A stretch of DNA of 64,000 nucleotides from Mesorhizobium sp. M9A.F.Ca.ET.002.03.1.2 (GCF_003952365.1 NZ_CP034443.1:1-64000); one strand, 5' to 3'. Positions 30,513 through 39,158 are shown, numbered from the stretch's first letter. The notes: generated from the letters alone by a model not told the origin. A program made the numbers and translations.

Positions 30513-31645
30513 CTACGATCGCAGCGCGGTTTGGATCTTCTTCCACTCAGGAATTTCATCGAAATGGTACTTACGCAGCCTCGTGAAAAGATCGAACGCG
30601 TGAAGGGTTCTTAGGATTAAGAGCGGGGCATTGAACGACGCCATTAGCACGCCCGAGAGAGTATCTTGCCGTTCAGCGAGCAACGCCTTGAGAACGACGA
30701 TCTCGTTGCCGGGGTCTACGATCCAGGCTCCGGCATTGGCAACGAAGGTCACCGACACGGAGTCGGCAGCCGGGTGACCGATCTCGCAAAGTTTCGCGTA
30801 GGAACGGCTTTATGCCGGGAATCTTCATTCCATCCACGTGGTCGACGTACTGGAAGGTCTGCATCGCCTTGCGACTGCCGGTGTCTTTTCGGTCTTCAGC
30901 ACCTTCCGGGCATGCGTGAAGTGTATCAGCGTGTCTTCCAACTCCTTAGCGGACAGCATGGGCTCCCCAGCCTGACCCGAAATCTCGGCTCGTATCGCAT
31001 CCTTGTTGTAGGCGAGCGTCCGGGCCACTGGTCCCAGGCTGTGGTTTATATCGCCTGCGGATTCGATCAGGCTTCTACACGCCGACGCGCAGCCATATAG
31101 ACTTCCCGCCTCATGTTCGCGGACCGCCACCTTGATCCACCTGGACGTACGGAACACCGATGCGACCGAAGCCATATGCGCCCGGTACAGCATCTCCGTC
31201 CAATAGATGTGCCCCATGTACGCCCGCCCGATCGATTCGTCGCGAGCCCTGTATTCGAAATCCGACAAGTCCTTGAAAGTGTACCTGTCTCTCATCAGAT
31301 CAGGCGCAATGTCGTTGACGATGCGGCCGTAGAGTTCGGAATTCTTCCGAACACTGCGGACTTTTCTTAATGTCCAGATCGAGAGCTGGTGTCGAGGGCG
31401 AAACTTGGACCATGCAGCGATCGTCTTTCAAACACATCCTAACAGAGAAGCCGGACGCCATGCGAAGCACGTCGGTGACCGGCTGCTTTCGTATCTTCAT
31501 TCGCCAAGACCCGACCGCCTACTGTCGGCCCAAACGGGACGTCTGAGTAGTGGCTCGCTGATCGCCACTCCTGGCGCAAAGCTGCCAATCGTTGTGCGGC
31601 GCCCTCGTCGACTTCGATCGACGAGCCGAAATTGCCTTGCTCCAT
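30513..31645 (-). pseudogene. Unknown helical protein, broken by at least three frameshifts
   Basis: Minus-strand fragments in different frames join smoothly. A short N-terminal piece starts MEQGNFGSSIEVDEGAAQ. Then comes WSKFRPRHQLSIWTLRKV running into MRDRYTFKDLSDFEYRARD and a long intact part to LKTEKTPAVARR; then MQTFQYVDHVDGMKIPG; then YAKLCEIGHPAAD through the C-terminus at 30513. Breaks lie near 31430, 30870 and 30800; two are repaired by one-base changes. The rebuilt protein (about 350 residues) is soluble and helical, with CRSLIESAGDIN and LCEIGHPAAD, which recall HEPN-like or DUF5677-like proteins; this is a weak resemblance. It is the first gene of the cluster with the NdpA-like and membrane genes. 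Confidence 0.6.
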
Positions 31646-32072
31646 CTAAAGTTTGAGCGATGAGTTAAAACCGATATGATTAGAAATATCGGTTTCAGCA
31701 CCAAAGAGTGGCAACTCTGCGACGGCGGTTTTTCGACGGTCCTCGGGATAACGGCTCCGATTTCGACACTGAGGGAGGGTGCGCAAGAGGGCCAGCGGGA
31801 TGTCGCAGGTGGTTAGCCCCGGTCGTGCACAATGCAATGTAGCCGTCCACCGACTTGCCCCACGAGTCCGCTTAGAAACGCTCTCCTCCCGTGATCCACA
31901 GTCCACACGTTGCTACCAGTTTACGCCGCACGAGCTAGTCAGGCCGCTTCCGCTTAACGAGGCTCTTCTTATTTTAGCCCAACACGATCTGCTCGCAGCG
32001 AAATGGCAACTAGGATGCGGCTTTGTGCTTCGACACCAACCCGCCCGGAGTATCAGGACCGAGGCAGCGTCC
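31646..32072. other. Gap with no gene recognised
   Basis: About 425 bases between the broken minus-strand gene and the excisionase-like gene. An open plus-strand frame runs into the latter but has no motif or ribosome-binding site. No RNA gene or repeat was seen. Confidence 0.4.
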
Positions 32073-32324
32073 ATGAAGAGTGACGCAATCTCGTATCCCC
32101 CACGAGGGCTATCTCGTGAGGAAGCAGCTCGTTACATCGGTGTCGGATCGACGCTTTTTGACGAGATGGTTGCCGATGGGCGTATGCCAAAGCCCAAGCG
32201 CATCAATAGCCGCGCTGTCTGGGATCGTGTAGCCTTGGATATCGCTTTCACCTCGTTGCCGGACAAAGACAGCGGCCTTCAAGAGCTGTTGGAACGAAGC
32301 AAACGGGGCGTGGAAAAAAGATAG
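32073..32324 (+). CDS. AlpA/excisionase-like helix-turn-helix protein
   Basis: An 83-residue protein whose core, PPRGLSREEAARYIGVGSTLFDEMVADGRMPKPKRINSRAVWDR, is the MerR/AlpA-like winged helix of excisionases and island activators: a helix-turn-helix, then a short wing that ends in the basic loop KPKRIN. The start is the ATG before KSDAIS, since the preceding frame has no similarity. It sits about 300 bases before the second integrase, the usual place for a recombination directionality factor. It may control excision of the right-hand element. Confidence 0.8.
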   Translation: MKSDAISYPPRGLSREEAARYIGVGSTLFDEMVADGRMPKPKRINSRAVWDRVALDIAFTSLPDKDSGLQELLERSKRGVEKR

Positions 32325-32389
32325 CAACTACGCTCGTTGCGTATACGCTGCAGGCGTAGTACGATGATAGCCCGTGCGGAAGGCATGAT

Positions 32390-32635
32390 GTGAACGAGAA
32401 TGAGAAACTTGCGCAAGACGTGAAAGCATGGCGGGCAAAGGAAGGGTTTACTGCCGAAGCCGCGGCCAAGGTACTGGGAATACCGAGGCGCACCTTTGAA
32501 GGCATAGAGCAAGGAAGAGGGTTTCGTTACCCGGTGCTCCTGCGCGTTGCCATCAAAAGCAAAACCCTTTCGCTACGGGCGAGTCTGAAAGGGTCCCCCG
32601 GACTGAAAGGAGCATTTGATGGCTCGGCCATTTAA
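32390..32635 (+). CDS. Small helix-turn-helix protein
   Basis: An 81-residue protein that starts with GTG. EKLAQDVKAWRAKEGFTAEAAAKVLGIPRRTFEGIEQGRGF is a Cro/C1-like helix-turn-helix: QEGFTAEAAAKVLGIP forms the first helices and RRTFEGIEQGRG the recognition helix. The stop overlaps the integrase start by 17 bases, so translation of the two is probably coupled. It is a plausible repressor or accessory factor of the second integrase. Confidence 0.65.
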   Translation: MNENEKLAQDVKAWRAKEGFTAEAAAKVLGIPRRTFEGIEQGRGFRYPVLLRVAIKSKTLSLRASLKGSPGLKGAFDGSAI

Positions 32636-33809
32636 GGATGCCCGTTACCCTGGGGTATCTTCGCGCCTCAAGAACGGCAAGCTAATCTATCGCTACCGCG
32701 CAAAGGGCATGCCTGAAATCCGCCTTCCCGGTAAGCCCGGCGATCCCGAGTTCGAGGCGGCTTACGAGAAGGCCACGCAGGGTCAAGGCAAGAAGGCAGT
32801 TATCGTCGATTTGCCCGGTCGGGCACTGCCAAAAACCTTTGGTCATGCCGCGCGCCGGCTTGAAACGACAATGGAGTGGTTGGGCTTTGATGAAGCCACG
32901 CAGCAGAAGAATGCGCGACTGATTGAGCGTTTTCTCAACCTGCCGGTCGATCCCAACTACCCACTCACCTGGCGCAATACTCCTGTTGAACATCTCGACG
33001 CGGATCGGCTTCGCGCCATCATTGAAGGCATCTTCAGGACGAACCGCACAGTCGCCAAACACACGTTGGTCGCCATCAAGAAGCTTCTATGGGTCGCGAC
33101 CGATGTCGAAAAATGGATCAAGCCGCAGGATGATCCGTCGCTATCTATCCGCGTGCGGGTGCCCAAATCGACCAAGAACCCAGCTTGGCCAATTGCGATG
33201 CGCGAAAAGTTCGAGGAGCGACACCCCATCGGTACAGCCGCGCGCACCTGCTATGCACTGGGGTTCTGGCTTGGAAATCGGCGCGGCGATATCGCTGCTC
33301 TTGAGTGGGACGATCTTTTAACCGAAGAGATCGAACTGTTCGACGGCTCGCTGGTGCTAATCGAGGCCTTTGATTTCCGCCAGAAGAAGAACCGCAACCG
33401 CCATGGCGGGCGGGAGATGTTCATTCCAGTCGTAGACAAACTAGCAACGGCCTTGGACCTGCTCGATCGCTCGAGAGGCGGCACGGTCTTAAAGAACGCC
33501 TATGGCAGGTCATTCTCGGAAAAGAGCCTGACCGGCATGATGCAGCACTGGACGCGGCAGGCGGGAATTCCAAGCGGCTACACGCTTCATGGCCTGCGCC
33601 GCACCTTCGGCACCTACCTCGCTGAATGCAACATCCAGGCGCGCGCCATCATGGAGGCGATGGGTCATTCCTCCATGACGGTAACAGATGAGTATGTGCG
33701 TGAGGCCAATAAGAAGCGGATCGCGGTTGATATTGCTCGTGCCATCAACGAGCGCGAGGCCAAACGCGACGCCATGAAGCGGCGGGCAAACCTCCGCATC
33801 GTCAGATAA
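32619..33809 (+). CDS. Tyrosine integrase of the right-hand element
   Basis: A 396-residue site-specific recombinase unrelated in its N-terminus to the integrase next to tRNA-Phe. The catalytic set is visible: Arg in WLGNRRGDIAALEW, the Lys region in KKNRNRHGGREMFIP, YTLHGLRRTFGTYL (H-x-x-R), MGHSSMTVTDEYVREA (His and the nucleophilic Tyr). The start at the ATG six bases after AAAGGAGC is preferred over an adjacent upstream TTG. It reads towards the 3' end of tRNA-Ile2, about 110 bases away, so that tRNA is its likely att site. Apparently intact. Confidence 0.93.
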   Translation: MARPFKDARYPGVSSRLKNGKLIYRYRAKGMPEIRLPGKPGDPEFEAAYEKATQGQGKKAVIVDLPGRALPKTFGHAARRLETTMEWLGFDEATQQKNARLIERFLNLPVDPNYPLTWRNTPVEHLDADRLRAIIEGIFRTNRTVAKHTLVAIKKLLWVATDVEKWIKPQDDPSLSIRVRVPKSTKNPAWPIAMREKFEERHPIGTAARTCYALGFWLGNRRGDIAALEWDDLLTEEIELFDGSLVLIEAFDFRQKKNRNRHGGREMFIPVVDKLATALDLLDRSRGGTVLKNAYGRSFSEKSLTGMMQHWTRQAGIPSGYTLHGLRRTFGTYLAECNIQARAIMEAMGHSSMTVTDEYVREANKKRIAVDIARAINEREAKRDAMKRRANLRIVR

Positions 33810-33847
33810 TCAAATCGAGTCGGAACAAACCGGGACCACGGTCCTGC

Positions 33848-33882
33848 TTTGGGCCCATAATGGGCCCAAAACGTTTTGGGCC
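33848..33882. repeat. Two overlapping perfect palindromes between integrase and tRNA-Ile2
   Basis: TTTGGGCCCATAATGGGCCCAAA (10-base arms, 3-base centre) is followed in overlap by GGCCCAAAACGTTTTGGGCC, an exact 20-base palindrome. The shared GGGCCC core also occurs in the tRNA 3' end. They lie 40 bases after the integrase stop. They may form a terminator stem, or bind the recombination proteins at the att end. Confidence 0.7.
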
Positions 33883-33915
33883 GAGGGCACTTTTTGTGAA
33901 TAAAAACAATGGTTA

Positions 33916-33991
33916 TGGTGGGCCCGGAGGGACTCGAACCCCCAACCAAGCGGTTATGAGCCGCCGGCTCTAACCATTGAGCTACAGGCCC
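33916..33991 (-). tRNA. tRNA-Ile2 (CAU, lysidine-type), island boundary
   Basis: The reverse complement folds fully: acceptor GGGCCTG/CGGGCCC, D arm GCTC/GAGC, anticodon loop CTCATAA (CAT), T arm GGGGG-TTCGAGT-CCCTC, encoded CCA. The CAU anticodon could be Met, but the body (TTAGAGC..GGCGGCTCATAACCGCTTGGT) is close to E. coli ileX, whose C34 becomes lysidine and reads AUA. Its 3' end faces the second integrase, which makes it the right-hand attachment site of the island. Confidence 0.9.
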
Positions 33992-34250
33992 CACACGCGG
34001 CTGGATTAATGTTTTTCCCCGAAACGCACAAGGCTTTCCGGACGGGTTCGCCGAGATCGCCCAAATCAGCCCATATTCAGACATTAGAGCGACGTTCGTC
34101 CACTTGGACGCACAACGAAGTACGCTCTACCGCTTTGAACCTACGCATCGTGCTTTCCGAACCCGCGTCGGCGCAGCAAAATCGATTCCGATTTTCGGGC
34201 CGATGCGGTAGTCGACAAGCGCGACTGGACCGCAGACCGAGGAGATTTTC

Positions 34251-34961
34251 ATGACCAGACATCTTTTACCCTTGGCGCTCGCCGCCGCAATCGCTTTTCC
34301 GGCGATGGCCAGCGCTGCCGATTCGCCGCCCCCACCGCGCATCGTCGTCACCGGCGAAGGCGAAGCGACCGCGGCCCCCGATCTGGCGCTCCTGACGCTC
34401 AGCGTCATGCGCGAGGCCAAGACCGCGCGCGCCGCGCTCGATGCCAACAACGATGCCATGGCCTCCGTGATCGCCGCTATGAAGTCGGCTGGCATCAAGG
34501 AGCGCGATCTGCAGACAGCCGGCATCCAGATCAGCCCGCGCTACAACTACACCAACAAGCCGGACGGCAGCCAGGAAGCCGAACTCGTCGCCTATCAGGT
34601 GACCAATACGCTTTCGGTGCGCATCCGCGATATCGACAAGACCGGCGAGATTCTCGACAAGGCGGTATCGCTTGGCGTCAACCAGGGCGGCGGCATCTCG
34701 TTTTCCAACGAGGATCCGGCTGCAACTGTCACCGAGGCCCGCAAGAAGGCGGTCACCGACGCCATGGCCAAGGCCAAGACGCTGGCTGAAGCCGCCGGCG
34801 TCAGCATCGGACGGGTGCTAGAAATCACGGACCAGAACGTCGCGCCGCCGCCGATACCGATGAACGCCAAGGCCTTCGACGCGGCCCGCGCATCGGTTCC
34901 GGTGGAGGCCGGCGAGAATTCCTACACGGTGCAGGTCACTGTCACGTTCGAGTTGAAGTGA
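34251..34961 (+). CDS. SIMPL domain (DUF541) periplasmic protein
   Basis: A 236-residue protein with a clear Sec signal (MTRHLLPLALAAAIAFPAMASA) and then the DUF541/SIMPL fold: RIVVTGEGEATAAPDLALL, VIAAMKSAGIKERDLQT, YQVTNTLSVRIRDIDKTG, and a C-terminal YTVQVTVTFEL. The family (YggE-like) is periplasmic and is linked to oxidative-stress tolerance in some bacteria. It is the first chromosomal gene to the right of tRNA-Ile2. A strong terminator follows, so it is probably a single-gene unit. Confidence 0.9.
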   Translation: MTRHLLPLALAAAIAFPAMASAADSPPPPRIVVTGEGEATAAPDLALLTLSVMREAKTARAALDANNDAMASVIAAMKSAGIKERDLQTAGIQISPRYNYTNKPDGSQEAELVAYQVTNTLSVRIRDIDKTGEILDKAVSLGVNQGGGISFSNEDPAATVTEARKKAVTDAMAKAKTLAEAAGVSIGRVLEITDQNVAPPPIPMNAKAFDAARASVPVEAGENSYTVQVTVTFELK

Positions 34962-35040
34962 CGGCCTGAACGATCCGGCGTGGTTCGGCCCTGTTGACGC
35001 GCGGGCAGGAATCAACCGGCAATATCGATCTTGCTGCATG

Positions 35041-35076
35041 AAAAACCCCGGAGGACTGGTCCCCCGGGGTTTTTTC
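35041..35076 (+). terminator. Rho-independent terminator after the SIMPL gene
   Basis: A GC-rich stem (aaaccccgg / ccggggttt) with a loop, then a run of six T. It lies about 80 bases downstream of the SIMPL gene stop and works in the plus direction; the A run on the other side could also allow termination in the minus direction. Confidence 0.9.
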
Positions 35077-35124
35077 GAGCCGCACCCTTGCGCCCTGGCG
35101 GAAAGGGGCTCTACTACTCCAGAC

Positions 35125-35172
35125 TGACCTTCGCAGAAGGTCATGTCTCAAGCTGACCTTCGCATAAGGTCA
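35125..35172. repeat. Twin 19-base palindromes, 29 bases apart
   Basis: TGACCTTCGCAGAAGGTCA is followed 29 bases later by TGACCTTCGCATAAGGTCA; each is an inverted repeat of TGACCTT/AAGGTCA with a five-base centre. They lie between two converging genes, 3' of both, so a repressor role is less likely than a termination or repeat-element role. Confidence 0.7.
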
Positions 35173-35214
35173 TGCTTAAACAAGAAGGCCGTTGCCGGTC
35201 GGCAACCTGCCGAA

Positions 35215-35249
35215 CGTTTACCGGTAGATGACCGTTTACCGGTAGATGA
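35215..35249. repeat. 18-base tandem duplication at a gene's 3' end
   Basis: The unit CGTTTACCGGTAGATGA occurs twice, 18 bases apart. The inner copy contains the last codons and stop of the minus-strand periplasmic protein gene; the outer copy is outside it. It looks like a recent slippage duplication. Confidence 0.7.
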
Positions 35250-35586
35250 TCGGGCAGCCGCGCTCATTGGCGAACACGACCACCACGCGGTCGCCGTACT
35301 GGCGGCCCACGACCTTGACCGTGCGGCGGCTGATATCGACGATGCGGACGCGGCGCAGGCCCATGCGCTCCGCCTTGCCGAGGGCACGATCCGGCGAGCA
35401 GGACCTGCGCCAGTCGCGTTCGCGGTGGCGTTCGCGGTAGCGATAGTCCTCGACATAAACGCCGGCACGGGAATCGTCGTTGTTGCCGAAACCGAGATAG
35501 ATGCTGTCTGCATGAGCGGGGACAGCGGCAAGCGTGCCAAGAGCGACAAGGGCCGAAAGGGTCGCCGTTTTGACCGTGTTGAACAT
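35236..35586 (-). CDS. Small periplasmic protein of unknown function
   Basis: A 116-residue protein with a typical signal peptide (MFNTVKTATLSALVALGTLAAVPAHA) and a short mature part: Gly/Asp-rich, then an RYRERHRERDWRRS stretch, two cysteines (CSPDRAL and ERGCPIIYR) that could form one disulfide, and a strand-rich end (VKVVGRQYGDRVVVVFAN). A good ribosome-binding site (AGGAGAGAAG) precedes the ATG. Related small secreted proteins are common in rhizobial genomes; their function is unknown to me. Confidence 0.75.
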   Translation of the reverse strand: MFNTVKTATLSALVALGTLAAVPAHADSIYLGFGNNDDSRAGVYVEDYRYRERHRERDWRRSCSPDRALGKAERMGLRRVRIVDISRRTVKVVGRQYGDRVVVVFANERGCPIIYR

Positions 35587-35797
35587 TGTCTTCTCTCCTT
35601 GTTCAGGGCTTCCGCCCGTTTCGTCGAACCGATGGGAGGAGAATGCGCCTGCGTTTCTGAACTTTTTACGAACCAGCCGTTCATTTCCGGTTCAGGTGCA
35701 GCCGAGGACAATCGGTAGTCTTGCACCTCCCGCGACCGGTTCCGGATACTATCGATAGAAACGCCCGGTTTTTCCGCCGGTTCCGGCCGGGATCCAA

Positions 35798-35874
35798 ATG
35801 CATGTCGCCCAAAAAGCATGCCCATCGGTCTTGAAACGAGGGGTGCGCAGCGATTTTGGGACAACCACATGCAT
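35798..35874. repeat. Rhizobial palindromic element, larger type
   Basis: Starts ATGCATGTCGCCCAAAA and ends TTTTGGGACAACCACATGCAT, so the ends pair with a few mismatches around a loop of about 40 bases. The pattern of a cgcccaaaa / ttttgggacaa pair with gtgcgcagcg inside is common between genes in Mesorhizobium; that is from memory. Confidence 0.65.
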
Positions 35875-35923
35875 ACAACAAGAACTTAAGCGCGTCGCAG
35901 GATCCCTTCAGACGCGACACGCT

Positions 35924-36370
35924 TTAAGGCTCGTCGTCCAGCATGTGCTCGAAATAGTCGTCCGGCTCGGCAAGATCGGTCTCGCTGGCGCTAACCCGGT
36001 CGCGCATCGAGATGCCGGCCTCGTGCACCGTCTCGGCACTGCCCGACACCAGCCTGTGCCACCAGTAGAGATCGTGGCCTTCGGCGACCAGCCGGTAGGC
36101 GCAGGTTTTGGGCAGCCAGCTGATGGTACGCACATTCTGCGGCGTCAGCCCGACGCAGTCCGGGACGCGCGCCAGCCGATTGGCATAGTCCGAGCAACGG
36201 CAGGTTTCGGCGTCGAACATCCGGCAGCCGACGCTCGTCCAATAGATCTCGCCGGTGTCTTCGTCCTCGAGTTTCGACAGGCAGCATTTGCCGCAGCCGT
36301 CGCAAAGCGACTCCCACTCGGCCGGGGTCATCGCTTCGAGCGTCTTGGTTTTCCAGAACGGCGTTTCCAT
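35924..36370 (-). CDS. YcgN family cysteine cluster protein (UPF0260)
   Basis: A 148-residue cytoplasmic protein beginning [31 protein letters not shown]. The conserved cysteines ([37 protein letters not shown]) are those of the UPF0260/zinc- or iron-cluster family (CxxCxxCC with later Cys). The ATG is chosen at METPF because all family members start there; the longer open frame lacks similarity. The metal and the reaction are not known. Confidence 0.9.
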   Translation of the reverse strand: METPFWKTKTLEAMTPAEWESLCDGCGKCCLSKLEDEDTGEIYWTSVGCRMFDAETCRCSDYANRLARVPDCVGLTPQNVRTISWLPKTCAYRLVAEGHDLYWWHRLVSGSAETVHEAGISMRDRVSASETDLAEPDDYFEHMLDDEP

Positions 36371-36581
36371 TGCGGGGATGTGGCCCTCGCTGGCGTCAAG
36401 GTCAAGCACGGCAGCAGTGCAAATCCAGCAAGAGCCAAAGGCCGGGACCATACGAAAGACACGAAGTCGCCTTCAAAACGTCGGCCAATTGCCCTTCCCG
36501 GCAGCTAAAGCCAGCGGATAGGAACCAAATACGGTTGCTGAAAGTTTGGGCAGGGATGGGACGCCACAAGGAGAATTTCTG

Positions 36582-38723
36582 ATGAAGAGCCGACCTAGGA
36601 TACTGGCAGGTGCCGCTTTTGGCTTGCTGATGGCGTCTACGCCGTTGAGCGCGTTTCCGCTGCAGGACAGCCCCACTTTCGGTTCCCCACGAGGTACCGC
36701 AACGCCGTTGATCCTGGCGCAATCGGATTGCCCCGAAGGCGCGGAAGGCTGCGCACAAGACCAGCAGGCAGAGCCGGAACAGAGGCCTCGCAAGAAGCGC
36801 GACCGGCAACAGCAGGAGGCCGCACCCGCCGAACAGCCCGCTGAGCGGGCCGCCCCTGCGGGCGACGAAGAGCAGCCCACACCGCGCAGAAAGAAGCGCG
36901 ACCGGCAACAGCAGGAGGCCGCACCCACCGAACAGCCCGCTGAGCGGGCCGCCCCTGCGAGCGACGAAGAGCAGCCCAGGCCACGCAGAAAGAAGCGTGA
37001 CAGGCAACAGCAGGAGGCCGCACCCGCCGAACAGCCCGCTGAGCAGGCCGCCCCTGCGAGCGATGAAGAGCAGCCCAGGCCGCGCAGAAAGAAGCGCGAC
37101 CGGCAACAGCAGGAGGCCGCACCCGCCGAGCAGCCCGCTGAGCGGGCCGCCCCTGCGGGCGACGAAGAGCAGCCCACACCGCGCAGAAAGAAGCGCGACC
37201 GGCAACAGCAGGAGGCCGCACCCGCCGAGCAGCCCGCTGAGCGGGCCGCCCCTGCGGGCGACGAAGAGCAGCCCACACCGCGCAGAAAGAAGCGCGACCG
37301 GCAACAGCAGGAGGCCGCGCCCGCCGAACAGCCCGCTGAGCAGGCCGAGCCGCGTCCCACTCCAACTGACCGGCAAGCCGCTCCTGCCGAGGGCGAACAG
37401 CCTTTGGACCAGGCGAGAAAGCGCAGGAAGCCTGTTGAAGAACAGCCGGCAACAGGTGAACAGCCGTCTACCGGTGAGCGGCCCGCCGAGGGCGAACAAG
37501 CCGCGCCCGCCGAAGGAGAAGGTCCGGTCCAGGGCGAGGTTCCGGCCGATCCGAACGCAGCCCCGGTGTTCGACAGCCAGAAGGATGCCGTGCGCAAGCG
37601 CAAGGGCGGCAGGGACAGAGCTCAAGAGACCGGTCGCCAGGACGCAGGCGGCCAAGAGGGCAATCAGCCTGGCCAGCAGGACGGCGAGCAAGCGGAGGCC
37701 CCGAGGCCGGCTCCGGTCGATCAGGGGCCGCCGCCCACCGACGACCGGGCGGCCCAGCAGGAAATCAGGCCTGAAAAGATCACCCCGGTGACGCAGGAAA
37801 AGGGCACGCGCGTCGAACGTGCCCCAGATTTCGAAGATGTTCGCCGCCGCCCACGCCCGGAAGGCGCTAACGTCGTCAGGGAATTCGGCGACCGCGTCAT
37901 CCTCCAGTTCAACAACCAGACAATCGTGGAGAGCAATGATGCCCCGCGCCTGCATCGTGGCGCCAGGGAGGTCTACTATGAGGATCTGCCGGGCGATCGC
38001 ACCCGGGAAATCGTCGAGCGTGAGAACGGTGTCCAGATCGTCACCATCCGCAATCGCTACGGTAACGTCATCCAGCGCTCACGCATCGCGCCGGACGGCC
38101 GTGAATATGTGCTGAGCTATGTCGACGAGCGGTACTACGAGGATGTCGACGACTGGCGTGATCCGGGTGATGACCTGCCGCCGATACGGCTCGACATTCC
38201 GCGCGAAGAGTACATTCTGGACGCCGAAGACATCGAGGATCCGGATGACTACTACACCTTCCTCGAACAGCCGCCCGTGGAGAGGGTGCAGCGCCTGTAT
38301 TCGGTCGACGAGGTCAAGCGTTCGGCCCGCGTCCGCGACATTGCGCGCCGTGTCGACCTCGACACGCTGAACTTCGAATTCGGTTCGGCATCGATCCCCG
38401 ACAGCGAAGTGCAGAAACTGGAAGGCGTCGCCACCGCCATGGAGAGGCTGCTGGAGAAGAACCCAGCGGAAACCTTCCTGATCGAAGGCCATACCGATGC
38501 CGTCGGCAAGGCGGAGGCGAACCTCGCTCTGTCCGACCGCCGCGCCGAGGCGGTCGCCGAAGCCCTGACCAATGCCTTCAGCATCCCGCCGGAGAACCTG
38601 ACGACACAGGGCTATGGCGAGGAGTATCTCAAGGTCAACACGTCGGAACCGGAGCGCGAGAACCGTCGCGTCGCCATCCGCCGCATCACCTCGCTGGTGG
38701 CGCCGGTCGCCAGCGCGGAGTAG
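36582..38723 (+). CDS. OmpA family protein with an extended repeat region
   Basis: A 713-residue envelope protein. Residues 1-26 are a signal peptide (ILAGAAFGLLMASTPLSAF). Residues about 71-260 hold five exact-to-near copies of a 33-residue Lys/Arg/Gln/Glu/Ala/Pro unit (KKRDRQQQEAAPAEQPAER...), followed by further Pro/Gln/Glu-rich disordered sequence to about residue 410. The C-terminal about 120 residues are an OmpA peptidoglycan-binding domain: LNFEFGSASIPDSEVQKLEG, FLIEGHTDAVGKAEANLALSDRRAEAV, VNTSEPERENRRVAIRR. The start has a strong AAGGAG site. The low-complexity part may span the periplasm or cell wall. Confidence 0.9.
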   Translation: MKSRPRILAGAAFGLLMASTPLSAFPLQDSPTFGSPRGTATPLILAQSDCPEGAEGCAQDQQAEPEQRPRKKRDRQQQEAAPAEQPAERAAPAGDEEQPTPRRKKRDRQQQEAAPTEQPAERAAPASDEEQPRPRRKKRDRQQQEAAPAEQPAEQAAPASDEEQPRPRRKKRDRQQQEAAPAEQPAERAAPAGDEEQPTPRRKKRDRQQQEAAPAEQPAERAAPAGDEEQPTPRRKKRDRQQQEAAPAEQPAEQAEPRPTPTDRQAAPAEGEQPLDQARKRRKPVEEQPATGEQPSTGERPAEGEQAAPAEGEGPVQGEVPADPNAAPVFDSQKDAVRKRKGGRDRAQETGRQDAGGQEGNQPGQQDGEQAEAPRPAPVDQGPPPTDDRAAQQEIRPEKITPVTQEKGTRVERAPDFEDVRRRPRPEGANVVREFGDRVILQFNNQTIVESNDAPRLHRGAREVYYEDLPGDRTREIVERENGVQIVTIRNRYGNVIQRSRIAPDGREYVLSYVDERYYEDVDDWRDPGDDLPPIRLDIPREEYILDAEDIEDPDDYYTFLEQPPVERVQRLYSVDEVKRSARVRDIARRVDLDTLNFEFGSASIPDSEVQKLEGVATAMERLLEKNPAETFLIEGHTDAVGKAEANLALSDRRAEAVAEALTNAFSIPPENLTTQGYGEEYLKVNTSEPERENRRVAIRRITSLVAPVASAE
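36792..37286 (+). repeat. Five tandem 99-bp coding repeats in the OmpA-like gene
   Basis: Five units in frame, each coding 33 residues that begin KKRDRQQQEAAP; a partial sixth unit follows to about 37345. Units 1, 4 and 5 encode the same protein sequence and differ at few bases, so the array is young or kept uniform by recombination. Copy number may vary between strains. Confidence 0.9.
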
Positions 38724-38744
38724 GCCATGGCCAACTAAGAGCAG

Positions 38745-38778
38745 CGATTCCAAAAGCCTGAACTGGCTTTTGGAATCG
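38745..38778. terminator. Hairpin after the OmpA-like gene
   Basis: Fourteen-base arms CGATTCCAAAAGCC / GGCTTTTGGAATCG with a six-base loop, 20 bases after the gene's stop. No T run follows, so termination may be weak; it may instead protect the mRNA 3' end. Confidence 0.6.
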
Positions 38779-38954
38779 ACACACGAAGACGTGGCCCGTC
38801 CCGGTTTAGCGGGATGGGCAGTTCCCCAGCGGAGTAAGCTCGAGAAGAATTGTCTCCCGCGATTTGACGGCACTCATTGAATCGTGTGGACGCCCACCCC
38901 AGATTCTGGACAGGGCGTTCCCTGCCCTGTCCCGACTCCAGCGGGACACATGAG

Positions 38955-38988
38955 CCCCGCCGGTCCCCCCTCGCCGGCGGGGTTTTTT
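38955..38988 (+). terminator. Rho-independent terminator
   Basis: A strong GC stem (CCCCGCCGG / CCGGCGGGG) followed by six T. It probably ends the transcript that reads past the OmpA-like gene, or a short RNA in this gap. Confidence 0.88.
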
Positions 38989-39032
38989 GGTTCCGGCTTC
39001 GATGGAGGACCCTCCGCCTCAAACCCTTCCAA

Positions 39033-39158
39033 ATGAAGGCGACCAGCCGCGACGGTCTTTGCACCGCGATCGACGAGGGCGACAAATCGGGTGAGCCGGA
39101 GCCATTCGATGTCGAGGCCTTTCTCAAGGCAAAGCGTCGGCAGCGCGATTTTCGCTAG
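39033..39158 (+). CDS. Remnant resembling the C-terminal part of a ParD-like antitoxin
   Basis: A 41-residue frame with MKATSRDGLCTAIDEGDKSG and EPEPFDVEAFLKAKRRQRDF. The segment IDEGDKSGEPEPFDVEAF is like the C-terminal toxin-binding tail of ParD/CC2985-type antitoxins. The N-terminal ribbon-helix-helix domain is absent, and no toxin gene follows: the next gene is an SDR on the other strand, overlapping by four bases. It is probably a fragment. The ATG start is uncertain. Confidence 0.35.
   Translation: MKATSRDGLCTAIDEGDKSGEPEPFDVEAFLKAKRRQRDFR

Noticed and set aside
36792..37286. CRISPR-like array
   Set aside because: The repeats are directly adjacent, in frame and coding, with no unique spacers; they are protein repeats.
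36402..37955. Very long minus-strand open frame (about 500 codons) opposite the OmpA-like gene
   Set aside because: It is the antisense of the GC-rich 99-bp repeat; its product is only a repetitive Leu/Gly/Ser pattern with no start signal.
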